Positions 10,066-20,395 of a stretch of 34,163 bases of DNA are shown here, piece after piece (positions within the stretch are counted from its first letter, which is position 1; each line of letters starts with the position of its first letter). Position numbers and translations under genes: made by a program. Origin of the DNA: Auxenochlorella pyrenoidosa (Eukaryota > Chlorophyta > Trebouxiophyceae > Chlorellales > Chlorellaceae); NCBI GenBank assembly GCA_001430745.1, contig KQ482066.1:226423-260585 (forward strand), read 5' to 3'. The notes under the pieces are model-generated. The model was not told the origin of the DNA. It ran no database searches and saw nothing but the letters and a program-made list of their open reading frames with translations.

Positions 10066-11492
10066 TCAGATCCCAAAGTGCTGCATCCAGCGCTGCACAG
10101 CCTGGGGGTGGTACCGTGGCGATGCAGGTGGGCTGCCCTGCACGCCAGCTGGATGCCAGACCCCGCAGCTAGGGACAGCCTGGCATGCACCACCTCCAGC
10201 AGGCTCCGGCTGTGCTGTGTGCTGCTGGGTGGCCTGAATGTGCTGCTGCTCCTGCTGCTCCTGCTGCCCCTGGCGACGCAGCGCCAGCCGCTGCGCATGC
10301 TGCAGCTTCACCTTTGAGCCAGCAGCCCCACTGCCAGCAGTCTGGGCGGCGGCAGCAGTGCTGCCCTTGCCGGCGCCGCTGTTGCCCGCCCTGCTGCTCC
10401 CACTCACGCCGCTGGCGGCCACCCGTGGCGGCACCAGCAGAAAGGCAGCAGTGGGCAGGTCGTCGGCTGTGACGCTAGGCGGCGCTGTGGGCGGCCGCGA
10501 GTAGGCCAGCCGCGGCGGTGGGCGCTGTTTCGCCGCGGCCGGCTGGCGGCGCGAGGCGGTGGTGTGGGAGGCATCCCCAGGCCACCAGTCGGGGTAGATG
10601 GGGGCTTTGCTGCGCCGGGGAGGAGGCGGCGACGAGGCCTCGCTGCCAGCGGTGACAGAGGCAGCACCCACACTGCGCGGCTGAGCAGCTGCGGCAGGAG
10701 ATGCCGCAGCAGCAGTGCTCCCTGGGGCGCTGGCGCGGCGGCTTGGGGCCACTGGCGCGGTTGCTGGCTGTGCCGCTGCTTGTGGCAGCCCGGCGTGCGC
10801 TCCGTGGAACTGCATGGGGAGGACGGAGTTCGAGGTGCATCAGGCATGCAGGTCAAAGCAGCAAATGAGGATGCCAGCAGACATGTTCATAGGCTGGCCT
10901 GCCGGGTGCTTACCCCGCATTTAGGATGTGTGGATAAGCTGTCCCTGTCAATCTCGCGGTGCAATGCTGCACCCACCTCGGCCGCTGGACCACCGCCGGC
11001 TGCAGGCCCCAGCTCGGCCAGGTAGCCGCCCAGCTCCGCCTCCAGCGACTCAAACTGGGAGCGGATGGCAGGCAGCGCAGCACCCAGGGCCGCCTCGGCG
11101 TGCAGGCTGCGGGCAGCCTCGTGCAGCTGGTTCAGCGGCACCACCGCCACGCCGGGGAAGTCGCGGCGCAGGCAGAGCACGCTGCGCACGCGTGAAGGAG
11201 GGAAAGGGTGGCCGGGTTAAAGAGTTTGCAATCACACCATGATTGGGCTAAACTTGTGATGTCACATGGGTCAAGGCGCCAAGTCTCCCGTGCAGTCCCC
11301 AGCCTCGCCTCACCCGTACAGCAGCGTGGCCTTGGCCACCTGGGGCCAGCGCTCAGCCGAGTGCGCCAGCAGGTACTCGCGCAGCGTGCGGTTGGTGAGT
11401 AGCTGCGCATGCTGCACGGTGTCCTGGAACCAGGCGGGCCAGGGGTGGTTGCCGCTGGCAGCGCTGGCACGGCGTGGCGGCTTGGACGCCAT
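10066..11492 (-). CDS. Unknown protein, helical N-terminus and disordered C-terminus
   Basis: Three exons, 11492-11314, 11181-10914 and 10809-10066, splice in phase to 396 residues. The start MASKPPRRASAASG is the first in-frame Met after the divergent promoter. Residues about 18-130 look like a folded helical region: PWPAWFQDTVQHAQLLTNRT, LREYLLAHSAERWPQVAKAT, LCLRRDFPGVAVVPLNQLHE and a predicted coiled segment IRSQFESLEAELGGYLAELG. The rest is low-complexity: Ala, Ser, Pro and Gln rich, with the isolated motif APIYPDWWPGD and a run of Gln/His-rich residues (QGQQEQQEQQHIQATQQH). The N-terminal block resembles an unnamed plant protein family in my memory, but I cannot name it. No signal peptide or membrane segment is seen. 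It could be a nuclear or cytosolic scaffold; function is open. Confidence 0.78.
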
Positions 11493-11918
11493 AGTGGTTG
11501 GACGGCAGCGGTCTGCAGGGCTCTGCAGGTCGGCCCGCCGCTCTGGCGGTGGCAGTAGAGGGCAACGACACGTGAGTTGCAGGCGAGCTGCAGCAGGGCA
11601 GTCTGCACACAGAGTCAAAACGTTTTCGGCGAGCAGGCGTCTCGCTTGCGGAGGCTCAAGCGCTTGATCTGCAAGTAGTGCAGGTGGTCAAATGGCTGAA
11701 TTGAGGGGCACAACAAGCTCCCGCAGAGTCAGAGAGACAGCGACCCTGCTGCGTGCTGAGGCCTGTCGACTGGCTCTTGCGGCCCCTCTGCGAGCCCCCT
11801 TTTGCTGCTAGAGCATTTCCCTTTCCTGCGCAGATCCCCGGGTGCGCCCAGCGCGGCCCAGCCCAGCCCGACAGGGGAACCCTTTGGTTTTAGGCTCTCG
11901 CACCGCGCGTCGGTCACC
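11493..11918. promoter_or_regulatory. Divergent promoter region between the 396-residue protein gene and the COX5C-like gene
   Basis: The two start codons point away from each other across 426 bp, so both promoters and 5' leaders must be here. No clear TATA box was seen. A perfect 12-bp palindrome, TCAAGCGCTTGA, lies at 11656-11667, roughly in the middle. Co-expression of the two genes is possible but not shown. Confidence 0.6.
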
Positions 11919-13119
11919 ATGAGCGGCAAGGCGGTCATCAAGGCCGCTCAGGTGCGCCCGCAGGCCTTCCCCCTGCCTGACAAGTCGCGTTGGGCGACGC
12001 ACCCCACGCTGTCGGGCGCTACAGGCGAATCAGAGGCACCCTCGGGCAGCTAGCAACGCCATGGGGAGGGCGGCGAGGCATGCCGTGCCAGGCTGCTGCC
12101 TTCCAGCCGTCGCCCCGCCCAGCCGCCACGAGCAGAAGGCTCGAGCCTTCTGCCTTGCAATTTCAACATCATGGCTAATCATACACCAGTGCTACTCGAA
12201 CTGCTGAGGGCAGCACACCTCATCCTTCAGGCAGCTTGTATGCAGTCGGTCGTCGCGTTGACGGCACCTCTGCAGCCTCGTGCGCCACCCGAGGCAACAG
12301 CCGCGCGTGCCTGGTCGCCCAGCTGCACCCCTAATTGCTCCCAACGACGCTTTCTGCAGATGTTCACCACGAACGGCCAGGCTAGCCGCGTCAGCATTGT
12401 GAAGGAGATCATCATTGGCTCGGCCCTGGGCACCGCCCTGGGCTTCTGGTGGCAGACGTGAGTTGCGAGGGTCGTGTGTTGCCTCTCTGCTGGAATTCCA
12501 GAGGCAGTGCTAGCTGCACTTGGCAGGGGGCCGGCATGCAGTCCATGCAGGCCTAAACGCCTGCAGGATGCAGGCAGGCAGGCAGGCAGGCGGCTCTCCT
12601 CCATTGCTGCAGCCGCCTGCAGCCTGCAGCAGCTGTGTCCCTCATGCAGCACCCGCAGCTGCTCGGCTTCTGCATGGCTGCCGCAGGGAGAACCCGCTGC
12701 CCGTGGTGCTCAGCCGTGCCAGCTGCAGCAGCCGCCTGTTGCTTCAGGGGAGCAACTGGCAGCGGCAGGAGCTGCTGCTGCGGAGGCAGCGCCTGGCATC
12801 AGCACGGCCGGCACGGTCGGCACCTGCATGGCCACCCACCACCTTATCCGCCTTCTTCTCTCCCCCGCCTTGCCTGCCTGCAGCTACCACTGGGACCAGG
12901 CCAAGAAGTGGTCCAACTACTACTCGGTGGGCCCCCTGTTCACCTTCCAGCTTTTAGCGCTTTGTGCGCTGAGCGTGTCCCGCGTGCTGCGCCACGGACT
13001 GGAAGATAGCGTCCACCCGGGCGGCAAATTGCATAGTGCGGCGCTAAATTGTGACACTCGTAATTGCTGCCCACCTTGCTCTGCAGGCTCTTGAGCTGAA
13101 GCGCTCCGGCCAGGCCTGA
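11919..13119 (+). CDS. COX5C: Cytochrome c oxidase subunit 5C-like protein (mitochondrial)
   Basis: Four small exons, 11919-11951, 12360-12457, 12884-12926 and 13087-13119, splice in phase to 68 residues. Plant COX5C, an inner-membrane subunit of complex IV, is about 64 residues. The match follows the plant layout: a short basic and polar N-terminus (MSGKAVIKAAQ), the block SRVSIVKEIIIGSALGTALG, which is the single transmembrane helix with its conserved VKE entry, then FWWQTYHWDQAKKWSNYYS and a short charged tail ending RSGQA. Plant versions have PSVVKEL-IG-LG and HHWNEQRKT at the same places. The first exon encodes only 11 residues and is separated by a 408-bp intron. The gene is divergent from its left neighbour. 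TGTAA lies 294 bp past the stop. Confidence 0.85.
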
Positions 13120-13728
13120 GCGCTGGCAAGACAGCGGGCGGCATGGGCCTGGAGCGTTGGAGCTGAAGTGCGTTGGTCAAGCATGAGCGGAGCAACCAAG
13201 GCAGCAGACTCCGATCGCAGCCTGCAGCCCCTCTCCACACTGCCTGCCCTGCTGCTGCTTGCCCGCCGCGGCGACAGCGGCTGAGCCGCCGCCGCTGCGG
13301 GCAGCTTGCCGTTGCTTCACACCGTGCCAGCACTGTCACTCAACACCGTCCCACCTTTGCGCTCTGGCTTGTATTGCACACAACCATGCTCACTTCGCCT
13401 CTAGATCAGTCGTGTAAACCAGGGGTTTCCCCAGCTTAACAAGGCGCAGGACAGAGGGCCATCGATGGCAAGTGGTGGGCAAGCGGAAGGTCACGATAAG
13501 GCCGGGGCAGGCAGGATGTACATGCTGTGGGGGAGGCAGGATTGTTCATACTTGTTCACGCGAGGCTGTTGTTGCTGTCGTGCATCGAGGCGGACAACAC
13601 GCGCTGGCGCAGGCTGGCACCCTGCAGCCAGTGCTGAAGCCACATTGGCAACAGTGGCTTGTTGAGGGGTGGACAATGTGGAGCCGCCCGTACTGCTATG
13701 TCGTGCGCTGTGCACGAGATACACTGGT
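13120..13728. other. Convergent 3' region
   Basis: This 609-bp stretch lies between the COX5C-like stop (+) and the stop of the RRM gene (-). It should contain both 3' untranslated regions. No further exon is apparent; the open frames here have no plausible start or splice partners. Confidence 0.5.
13413..13417 (+). terminator. TGTAA poly(A) signal of the COX5C-like gene
   Basis: Plus-strand TGTAA, 294 bases after the stop at 13119. It is the only such motif between this stop and the end of the convergent RRM gene. Confidence 0.55.
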
Positions 13729-14933
13729 CTAGGGCTGCAGCGTGGCGGACAGCGTGACAGTGGTGCCGGGGAGCTGCAGCGGGGGACGGGTGTCATGGGC
13801 AGGCGGGCAAGAAGATGGGTGGGCACCCCTGTGGGCAGGTAGCTAATCCAGGAAGCAGCCCCACTTAAGTACTGCACAAGCGAGCGACAGACACCATGGC
13901 AAGGCACGTGCTCGTCAGGCATCTGGGGAGTGTGGCCGATGCACTTGGGCACGACGCTGAGCTGCAGGCATATAGCTTCATGCCAGCAGGACATGGCAGT
14001 CAAGCAAGCCAAGCACACTGGGCACAGGCAATGGGCCGGGCCCCCGCTCACATGGCAGCCGTGCAGGCGTGCGCTCGCCGCCAGCGCTGCCGCCGGCGTC
14101 GAGAAGAGCACCAGGGCACGGTCGGGGGTGGTGCAGGTGAGGCACTCAATGCCTGCCCCTGGGCCGAGCAGCCTGCGCAGCTGCTGCATGAGCTCGCCCA
14201 CGCGGGGCAGCGCCAGCTGCGGCCCGCCGCTGCCAACTGAGAGCAGCACAGTGCGCGACGCCGCGCCGGGGGTGGGCGCTGCAGCAGCACCGCCAGCAGC
14301 GCTGGCCGGACCTGGCAGCTCTGCAGCCGCAGCTGCCCAGGCAGGCTGCCCGGCGGACAGCGGCTGGGTCACAAGGGACGGCAGCAGATTGATGGGAACC
14401 GGCACTAGGGCATGGGGCGCCATCTGCGCATGCGCTCCTGCTGCCATTTGGGGCAGCAACACCACGGGCAAGGCGGGTGCACCACACAGCAGCTGCGCCG
14501 CCTGCAGCACCAGTGGGGTGCCGGCGGCACTAGGCTGCGTAGCAGCAACCTGCAGCTGTGCAGAACCCCCTGCACGCCTTCCTTCCTGCCAGGCTGCTGT
14601 GTGGGCCAGCCCCAGTGCTTCCTGGCTGGCGCCGCAGCGCTCTGGGCTGCCAGCCCGACAGCGGGCGCCGCGACTGCGGCTGCGGCTGCGGCTTCGCTGC
14701 TGGTCTGTGCTGCGCCAGCGTCCCCTGCTGCCTCCACGCTTGGGGCTGCAGCTTCTGCTGCGCCTGGGGCCGTCCCAGTGGCGCCTGGGCGGGCTCCTGC
14801 TGCGGTCCCCGTGTGGTTTGCTGCCCTCGAGGAGCCCCTGTCTTTTGCTGGTCTCTGGGCGGCCCTCCAGCTCTCCAGCTGGGGGCAGGGCCACGAGCTG
14901 CCATCGGTTTCCCCCTGGCGAGCTTGCCAGCAT
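13729..14933 (-). CDS. Protein with an RS-like segment and a C-terminal RRM-like domain
   Basis: Exons 14933-14052 and 13773-13729 join in phase to 308 residues. The chosen start is the ATG at 14933 (MLASSPGGNRW); the frame is closed by a stop a little upstream, at about 14997, unless an upstream exon exists. Residues about 48-105 are rich in Arg-Ser pairs and basic residues (DRSRSPPRRHWDG, RSRSRSRSRGA), like the RS domains of splicing factors. A hydrophobic, Ala/Leu/Pro-rich middle follows. Residues about 227-308 fit an RRM fold: strand RTVLLSVGS, helix RVGELMQQLRRLL, strand GIECLTCTT, strand DRALVLFST (degenerate RNP1), helix AAALAASARLHGC, then LPGTTVTLSATLQP from the last exon, which supplies the final strand. 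The aromatic RNP1 residues are largely missing, so RNA contact may be atypical. A role in splicing or RNA binding is inferred. Confidence 0.75.
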
Positions 14934-15291
14934 CCTGCCAAAAGTTGAAGGCCCTTGGAGACCCTTCCTTGTGGTGTGAGAAATGCTGCAAGACCTCAAA
15001 TGCAGAGATCAAGGCGCTGCAGTGAGGTTGGCGTGCCTTGGACGACATGCCGAGACATGACGCCGCCTGCCTGTCGGGGGCGCACTGCTGAAACTTTGTG
15101 CCTGTCAGACCTGTCGCTTCTTCTCGCTTGCGTGCAGTCTGGCCTGAGCTCAGCCTGCGCCTGTAAGACTGTGCCTGCTTGCAACCTGAAGGCCTGCGCA
15201 ACGCAGCGGCACTGGCAGCAAGGAGCAAGCAGGCGAGTGCTGGCGCCGCCGCGCTCCTGCGCTCCCGCCGCTGCGCCCCGCCGGGCGCCGC
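14934..15291. other. Intergenic between CLP1 stop and RRM-gene start
   Basis: 358 bp between two minus-strand genes. On the minus strand an ATG near 15049 opens a frame MSSKARQPHCSALISAFEVL that overlaps the RRM gene in another phase. It could be an alternative first exon if a donor lies before 14933, but no strong donor was found. No TGTAA was seen for CLP1. Confidence 0.4.
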
Positions 15292-15813
15292 TCAGTCCAG
15301 GTAGGTTTTAAAGGAGCCCGCCAGCAGCAGCGGGCTGGGCAGCGGGCCGGCGCAGGGCGCCAGGTAAGTGATGGTCCCCTTGGCAAGGTCAACGTCCTGC
15401 ACGTAGATGAAGCCCGCCATGTTGACTGCAGGGCCAGTGGCACGCAGGGGAGGCGCAGGCCAGGGTTGGTCGGCGCCACGGACAGGGGCACGCTCCAGGG
15501 GACACGGGGAAGGCGGTTCTGGGGTCGGTCCGGAGCACAAGGCAATTGCAGGCCGGGCTGAGGAACGCGTGGCTGTGGCCGGACTTGGGTGTGCAGCACG
15601 GCCAGGCGGCACGGCGGCCCAGCAATGGTCGCAGCCGTGCACACCCGGGCGCTGCGTTGCCCGCCTGCCGGACGGTCTGCGCGGGGCGGGCGCTCACCCG
15701 ACAGCAGCAGCTCTGGCTGCGGCGCGTGGCTGACCGCCAGCAGCGTGTACAGCAGCTCCTGAGGGTTAGTCACCCGGCTCAGCTTCAGAGGGTCGGCCAC
15801 AGAGGTGGCGCCT

Positions 15814-15845
<32 letters not shown>

Positions 15846-18800
15846 GGTGGGGGGTTGGTGGCGGTGGCGGGCCAGGTGATGGTGATTGGGGGCAATTGTA
15901 CTGCAGGGTGATGCCGCACTGGGCCTGCCACATGACAGGCCAGACAGCAGCAATTGCAAACCTGGCGGGAAAGACCAGCGCAAGGGGCACGCAGCCAGCG
16001 ACCCAGGTCTGGCATGGCAGCAGGGGGGGCAGGGCGGCGCGCTGCGGGGGCGGGGAGCGCACCGATGGGCAGCGCCGACGTGGGCGCCCGCGGCCCGCCG
16101 CCCACGCGATACACCTGCAGATCGTCAAACCTCGCCGTCTGGCTGGCGGGGCTCAGCTCCTGCCACAGGGAAGGGTGACGAGGGGTGAGCACCGCAGGGC
16201 GGGCGGCCAGGCAGCCACTGCATCTGCTGGCTTGCCAGGCTGCATCGTCAGACCAGCGGACCTTAATCCTGCACTGCACCGCACCCCGGGGGGGCCGGGG
16301 GGAGAGGGGGCGGGGGCGGGGAGGGCATGCCACGGCAGCGGCATCTGTGCCGGCGGCACTTGAACCACAGCCCCTGCGCAGGCCCTCCTGTGTGCTCACC
16401 TTCCTGAAGCCGTAAAAGTATTCCTCCACCCGCACTTTCCGGGCCTGCGCCCGCAGCTCGCGCGACCGCACCACCACGCCGCCCGACCGCGCCAGCTTGA
16501 GCACCTGCGTCGCCGTGTGTGTGTGTGTGGTGGGTGGGTGTGGTGTGGGGGGGGGTTCACAGCACAGACGTTCCAGGCAGAGCGAGGCGACCCCTTGCGG
16601 GCGCGGTGCACACAAGGCTGGGCTGCCCTGACCCCGCCTGGCCGCGCCAGCTGGTGCCCCCGCATCAGCCAGCAGCCAAGCGCCACGCCCCTCCTTCCCC
16701 CCATGCCCACACCTGCGTGCCCGGGCTGCTGCGCTTGAGCTCCATGCTGAGCTGGCTGTAGAGCCGCTCGTCACCCACCACCAGCACTACGTCACACTTG
16801 AGCGCCTGCAGCACATGGCGGGGCGGCGGTACCCCAGGGGTCGCGCAGAGGGAGGGCCGGCGCGCCGCGCCCACCAGCGCTCCCTCCCAGACTGCCGGCA
16901 ATGCAGGCCNNNNNNNNNNNNNNNNNNNNNNNNNNNNNNNNNNNNNNNNNNNNNNNNNNNNNNNNNNNNNNNNNNNNNNNNNNNNNNNNNNNNNNNNNNN
17001 NNNNNNNNNNNNNNNNNNNNNNNNNNNNNNNNNNNNNNNNNNNNNNNNNNNNNNNNNNNNNNNNNNNNNNNNNNNNNNNNNNNNNNNNNNNNNNNNNNNN
17101 NNNNNNNNNNNNNNNNNNNNNNNNNNNNNNNNNNNNNNNNNNNNNNNNNNNNNNNNNNNNNNNNNNNNNNNNNNNNNNNNNNNNNNNNNNNNNNNNNNNN
17201 NNNNNNNNNNNNNNNNNNNNNNNNNNNNNNNNNNNNNNNNNNNNNNNNNNNNNNNNNNNNNNNNNNNNNNNNNNNNNNNNNNNNNNNNNNNNNNNNNNNN
17301 NNNNNNNNNNNNNNNNNNNNNNNNNNNNNNNNNNNNNNNNNNNNNNNNNNNNNNNNNNNNNNNNNNNNNNNNNNNNNNNNNNNNNNNNNNNNNNNNNNNN
17401 NNNNNNNNNNNNNNNNNNNNNNNNNNNNNNNNNNNNNNNNNNNNNNNNNNNNNNNNNNNNNNNNNNNNNNNNNNNNNNNNNNNNNNNNNNNNNNNNNNNN
17501 NNNNNNNNNNNNNNNNNNNNNNNNNNNNNNNNNNNNNNNNNNNNNNNNNNNNNNNNNNNNNNNNNNNNNNNNNNNNNNNNNNNNNNNNNNNNNNNNNNNN
17601 NNNNNNNNNNNNNNNNNNNNNNNNNNNNNNNNNNNNNNNNNNGGCGCCAAACCATGGCCGCCGCCAGCGCCGCCGTGGCGCCGCCCAGCGCATGCCGGCA
17701 AGCCCAGCGGCATGCGGCGGCGGCGGGGTGGAGGCCTCGCCTGCACTGTCTGCTTGAGCAGCTCGTACCCCAGCTCCACAATCCAGCCCATGCTGTTGAC
17801 CACCAGCCCCGATGCCCGCACCTGCGGCATGCGTGTCAGAGGGCATTGGCGGGAGATCAGCAGCGCCGAACGGCAGGCATGAGCATGGGAAAGGGGCGGG
17901 GGGGGGGGGGCACGCTTGGTTGCGCAACCAAGGCTGCTTGGCAAACAAGCGCCGGGCGGCGGCCAAGCATGCGCGTGAGCGCGCGGGCCGGGCTGGAGGC
18001 TGCAACGCAGCCCCGGCACAGCCCCTGCGCAGCCCTGGCGGCCCCCACCTGAGCGTCGCTCTGCGCCCGAGCGTCCAGCACATTGGCTAGCCGGTCAACC
18101 AAGTGCTTGTACAGAGCCGGGTTGTCTGCAAGAGGTGGAACCGGGCGTGGGGGGGAATGCCGCCCTGATGTGGGGCACCACACCAGTGCCAACCGTGCAC
18201 CTAAGGCAGTATGCAGCGCTGCAGGGCTGGTCACGGGCCGGGGTCGAACCCGCCAAGGGTCTGGCAGCCACAGCAGGCGCGGCTCAGCGTCGCACGGCAA
18301 GGCCCTGGTGGTAACTTGCACCCCTGCAGCCCAGCTGGCATGGCGCGGCGCCGCCCCCTGCTGTGCCCCCGTCCCACCCGAGGGCGAGGGCGTCCCCGTG
18401 TAAAACACCAGGGGCGCATCCACCGGCAGCCCGTCCTCAATGTCAATCGGCGCCTCCACTGCAGGGCCCAGGCAGGCGGGGCACAGGGCGCGGCGGCACA
18501 CACGTTCGGGGGCTTGGCGGGCGCGCATGATGCGGCTGGGACAGCGGTCCCAGTGTCCCTGCGGTTAAGCCCAGAGGGGAAGCTGCCGGGACGCGACAGC
18601 TCCAGGCGCCAGGACGTGCCCCTGGGGGCTGCAAGCCCGGCCGGCTGTGTGGCGGGCACGCAGGCCCCGGGCCTGCGGCCCACTCCGAGAGCAGCGCACA
18701 GCACAGCGCCCGCCCACCTGGCGTCGCCGCTATGCAGCCGGGCACGGTGATGCTGCCCTGCCCAATGTCCATGTCCGCAAAGGTGGGCGCCCAGCCGGAG

Positions 18801-20017
18801 CGCACCGCATAGTTGAGAAGGATCTTGCACAGCGTGCTCTTGCCCACGTCTGCGGCGCCGGGGGGCAGCGGCAGCAGCGGCGTGAGACAGCCGGGCGCCG
18901 TGCAGCTGGGCAGAGGGGGCAGCAGCGGGGCGGCAAGTGCCAAGCCAGGCATGGAGGAGGCCAGCGAGTACGGAGGTGCTCAGGGGTGCGTGTGCACCGG
19001 TGCACGCCTGCAGCATGTAGTGTGTCGCATTTCATACACAGCCGCCTGCCCTTTCTTCCCTCGGCCGGCGCGTGCGCGGCCCCCTGCCCCACCCTGGCCC
19101 CAGCCCCACCTGTGGGCCCCACCACAAAGGTGCGCGGCCCCTCCCCCTTGGCCTTGAGCGCCTCCTGCCGCCGCGCATCCAGCACGTCGTGTATGCTGAC
19201 GTACTGCCCCATGGGCGTCTCGTCCGAGGTGTACCTGCCAGAGGGAGGGAAATGCGTGCAGCAAGGCGGGATGGGCAGGGTAGGCGTGGGGCGCGGCAAG
19301 GCACGGCTGGGCAGCTCCATGCGGTGCAAAGCACGTGCTGGGCAGTGATATGTGGCCGAAGAAGAGCCCGGCCAACTGCCCTGCCCCTGCTCGCACCATC
19401 GCCCCCCCGCCCCCCACCCCACCCCCCGACCTCACATCATGTCGGGCTCCCCCTCCAGCTGCAGCGTGCACCCCTCCCAGGTGAAGACCGCAACCTTCTG
19501 CCCGCCGATGGTCACGCGCTCCCCCAGGTCCAGCGCCGTGCCAAACACCTCGGCCTGCCCCGACACCAGCTGCAGCCCGGGGGGGCGGGGGGGCGAGGGG
19601 CGTGAGCCGCAGGGGGGTGCCAGGACACCGGCAGCGTGCGTCTGCGACGCAGGCGCTCCTGTTGAGGTGCCATTCTGGTTCTCTGGTCTCAATCAATCCT
19701 GGCTGCGTCGCAATCGTGCAGGCAACGGTTTGTCATTGGCAATGACAAAACTGCTGCATGTTGACGTATTGACGGGAAGCCCTGGTGCAAACATCTCGTG
19801 GCGACGCCTCACCTGCAGGTGCACCTGCTTGCCCCAATCCACCTCCATGCGCAGCTCATGTTGCTGCAGCAGCAAGGAGAGTCACGTTCAGGGACATGCA
19901 TGTTTGCTCCTGCTACCTGCCCTTGCTGCCGTTCCTGCCGCCTCCGCCACCGCAGCTGATGCCGCTCACCGGCTCTAGCTTTAGCTGCTGCGGCCCACCG
20001 CCATCCGCTGCCGCCAT
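15292..20017 (-). CDS. CLP1: CLP1, polynucleotide kinase of the pre-mRNA cleavage complex
   Basis: Thirteen exons: 20017-19970, 19863-19813, 19569-19436, 19234-19110, 18849-18718, 18458-18378, 18125-18049, 17821-17741, 16805-16713, 16504-16400, 16159-16063, 15811-15698 and 15425-15292. All phases agree and give 423 residues (human CLP1 is 425). CLP1 works in mRNA 3'-end formation and, in animals, tRNA splicing, as an RNA 5'-kinase in the nucleus. Seen here: the N-terminal domain with [19 protein letters not shown] and [19 protein letters not shown]; the Walker A loop GPTDVGKST (117-125), split by an intron inside the loop; [13 protein letters not shown] (about 145-157), with Asp147; the central [49 protein letters not shown] and EYFYGFRK; and the C-terminal domain ending GSFKTYLD. 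Intron 8 has a GC donor (CAG|GCGAGG at 17740) and holds the assembly gap; its exons flank in frame. Confidence 0.96.
15812..15858 (+). repeat. G-rich (TGGGG)n microsatellite at a CLP1 acceptor
   Basis: The plus strand reads repeated TGGGG and TGGGGGG units. On the transcribed (minus) sense strand this is a (CCCCA)-type tract ending directly at the AG of intron 11, so a microsatellite forms the polypyrimidine tract of the exon-12 acceptor. Confidence 0.75.
16287..16325 (+). other. Potential G-quadruplex / i-motif in CLP1 intron 10
   Basis: Multiple runs of four or more G lie within about 40 bases of the plus strand, in the intron between the exons at 16400-16504 and 16063-16159. The sense-strand RNA is C-rich here, so any quadruplex would form in DNA only. 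Confidence 0.55.
16515..16555 (+). repeat. GT/GGT-rich simple repeat at a CLP1 acceptor
   Basis: A (GT)n run followed by TGGTGGG-type units and a run of nine or more G. On the sense strand it is CA- and C-rich and lies just upstream of the acceptor of exon 10 at 16505-16506. Confidence 0.7.
16910..17642. other. Assembly gap (733 N)
   Basis: A continuous run of N inside CLP1 intron 8. The exons on either side (17821-17741 and 16805-16713) join in phase and in the order of the family, so no CLP1 coding sequence appears to be missing. Open frames that run through the gap are meaningless. Confidence 0.99.
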
Positions 20018-20395
20018 CGCGTTCCTGCCTGCACCTACGCTGCAACTGTGTGCTGTAGGGCGACGGGCTCTGAGCGGCAAGCGGGGCGTTCCCAGCTGAA
20101 CAAGGGCGAGCGGCAGCTTGGCGGGCGTTGGAAAACAACAATTTAGTCACTGCGATGGTTGCGCAGCTTTCGAGCGAAGCCCGCCCTCATGCTCCCGCCC
20201 TGCCGCCGCCCAGCCTGCTGAGCAGTGGCAGCAGGGAATGCATGTTCACACAAATCTGCACGCCTGGCCGAGTTCCCCTGTCCAATACAGAAAAAACAGT
20301 CGTTTACACGTTCCTGTTGCCCTACCAAGCATCATCCCAATAATTAAAGGGAGTTGGGAAGTCGCACTGGCAGTCGATGGACAGCTGCGCAGTGT
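20018..20395. promoter_or_regulatory. CLP1 upstream region and 3' end of the acidic protein gene
   Basis: 378 bp between two minus-strand genes. The part next to 20017 should hold the CLP1 promoter; the part next to 20396 is the 3' untranslated region of the acidic protein gene, with TGTAA at 20304-20308. No exon is visible. Confidence 0.5.
20304..20308 (-). terminator. TGTAA poly(A) signal of the acidic protein gene
   Basis: Minus-strand TGTAA begins 88 bases past the TAA stop at 20396-20398. Confidence 0.65.

Noticed and set aside
16665..18083. Open frames of 300-470 codons through the N run
   Set aside because: They exist only because unknown bases carry no stops.
18236..18262. tRNA T-loop-like string GGTTCGACC on the minus strand
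   Set aside because: The flanking bases do not form a five-base-pair T stem and no anticodon or acceptor arm is nearby; it lies in a CLP1 intron.
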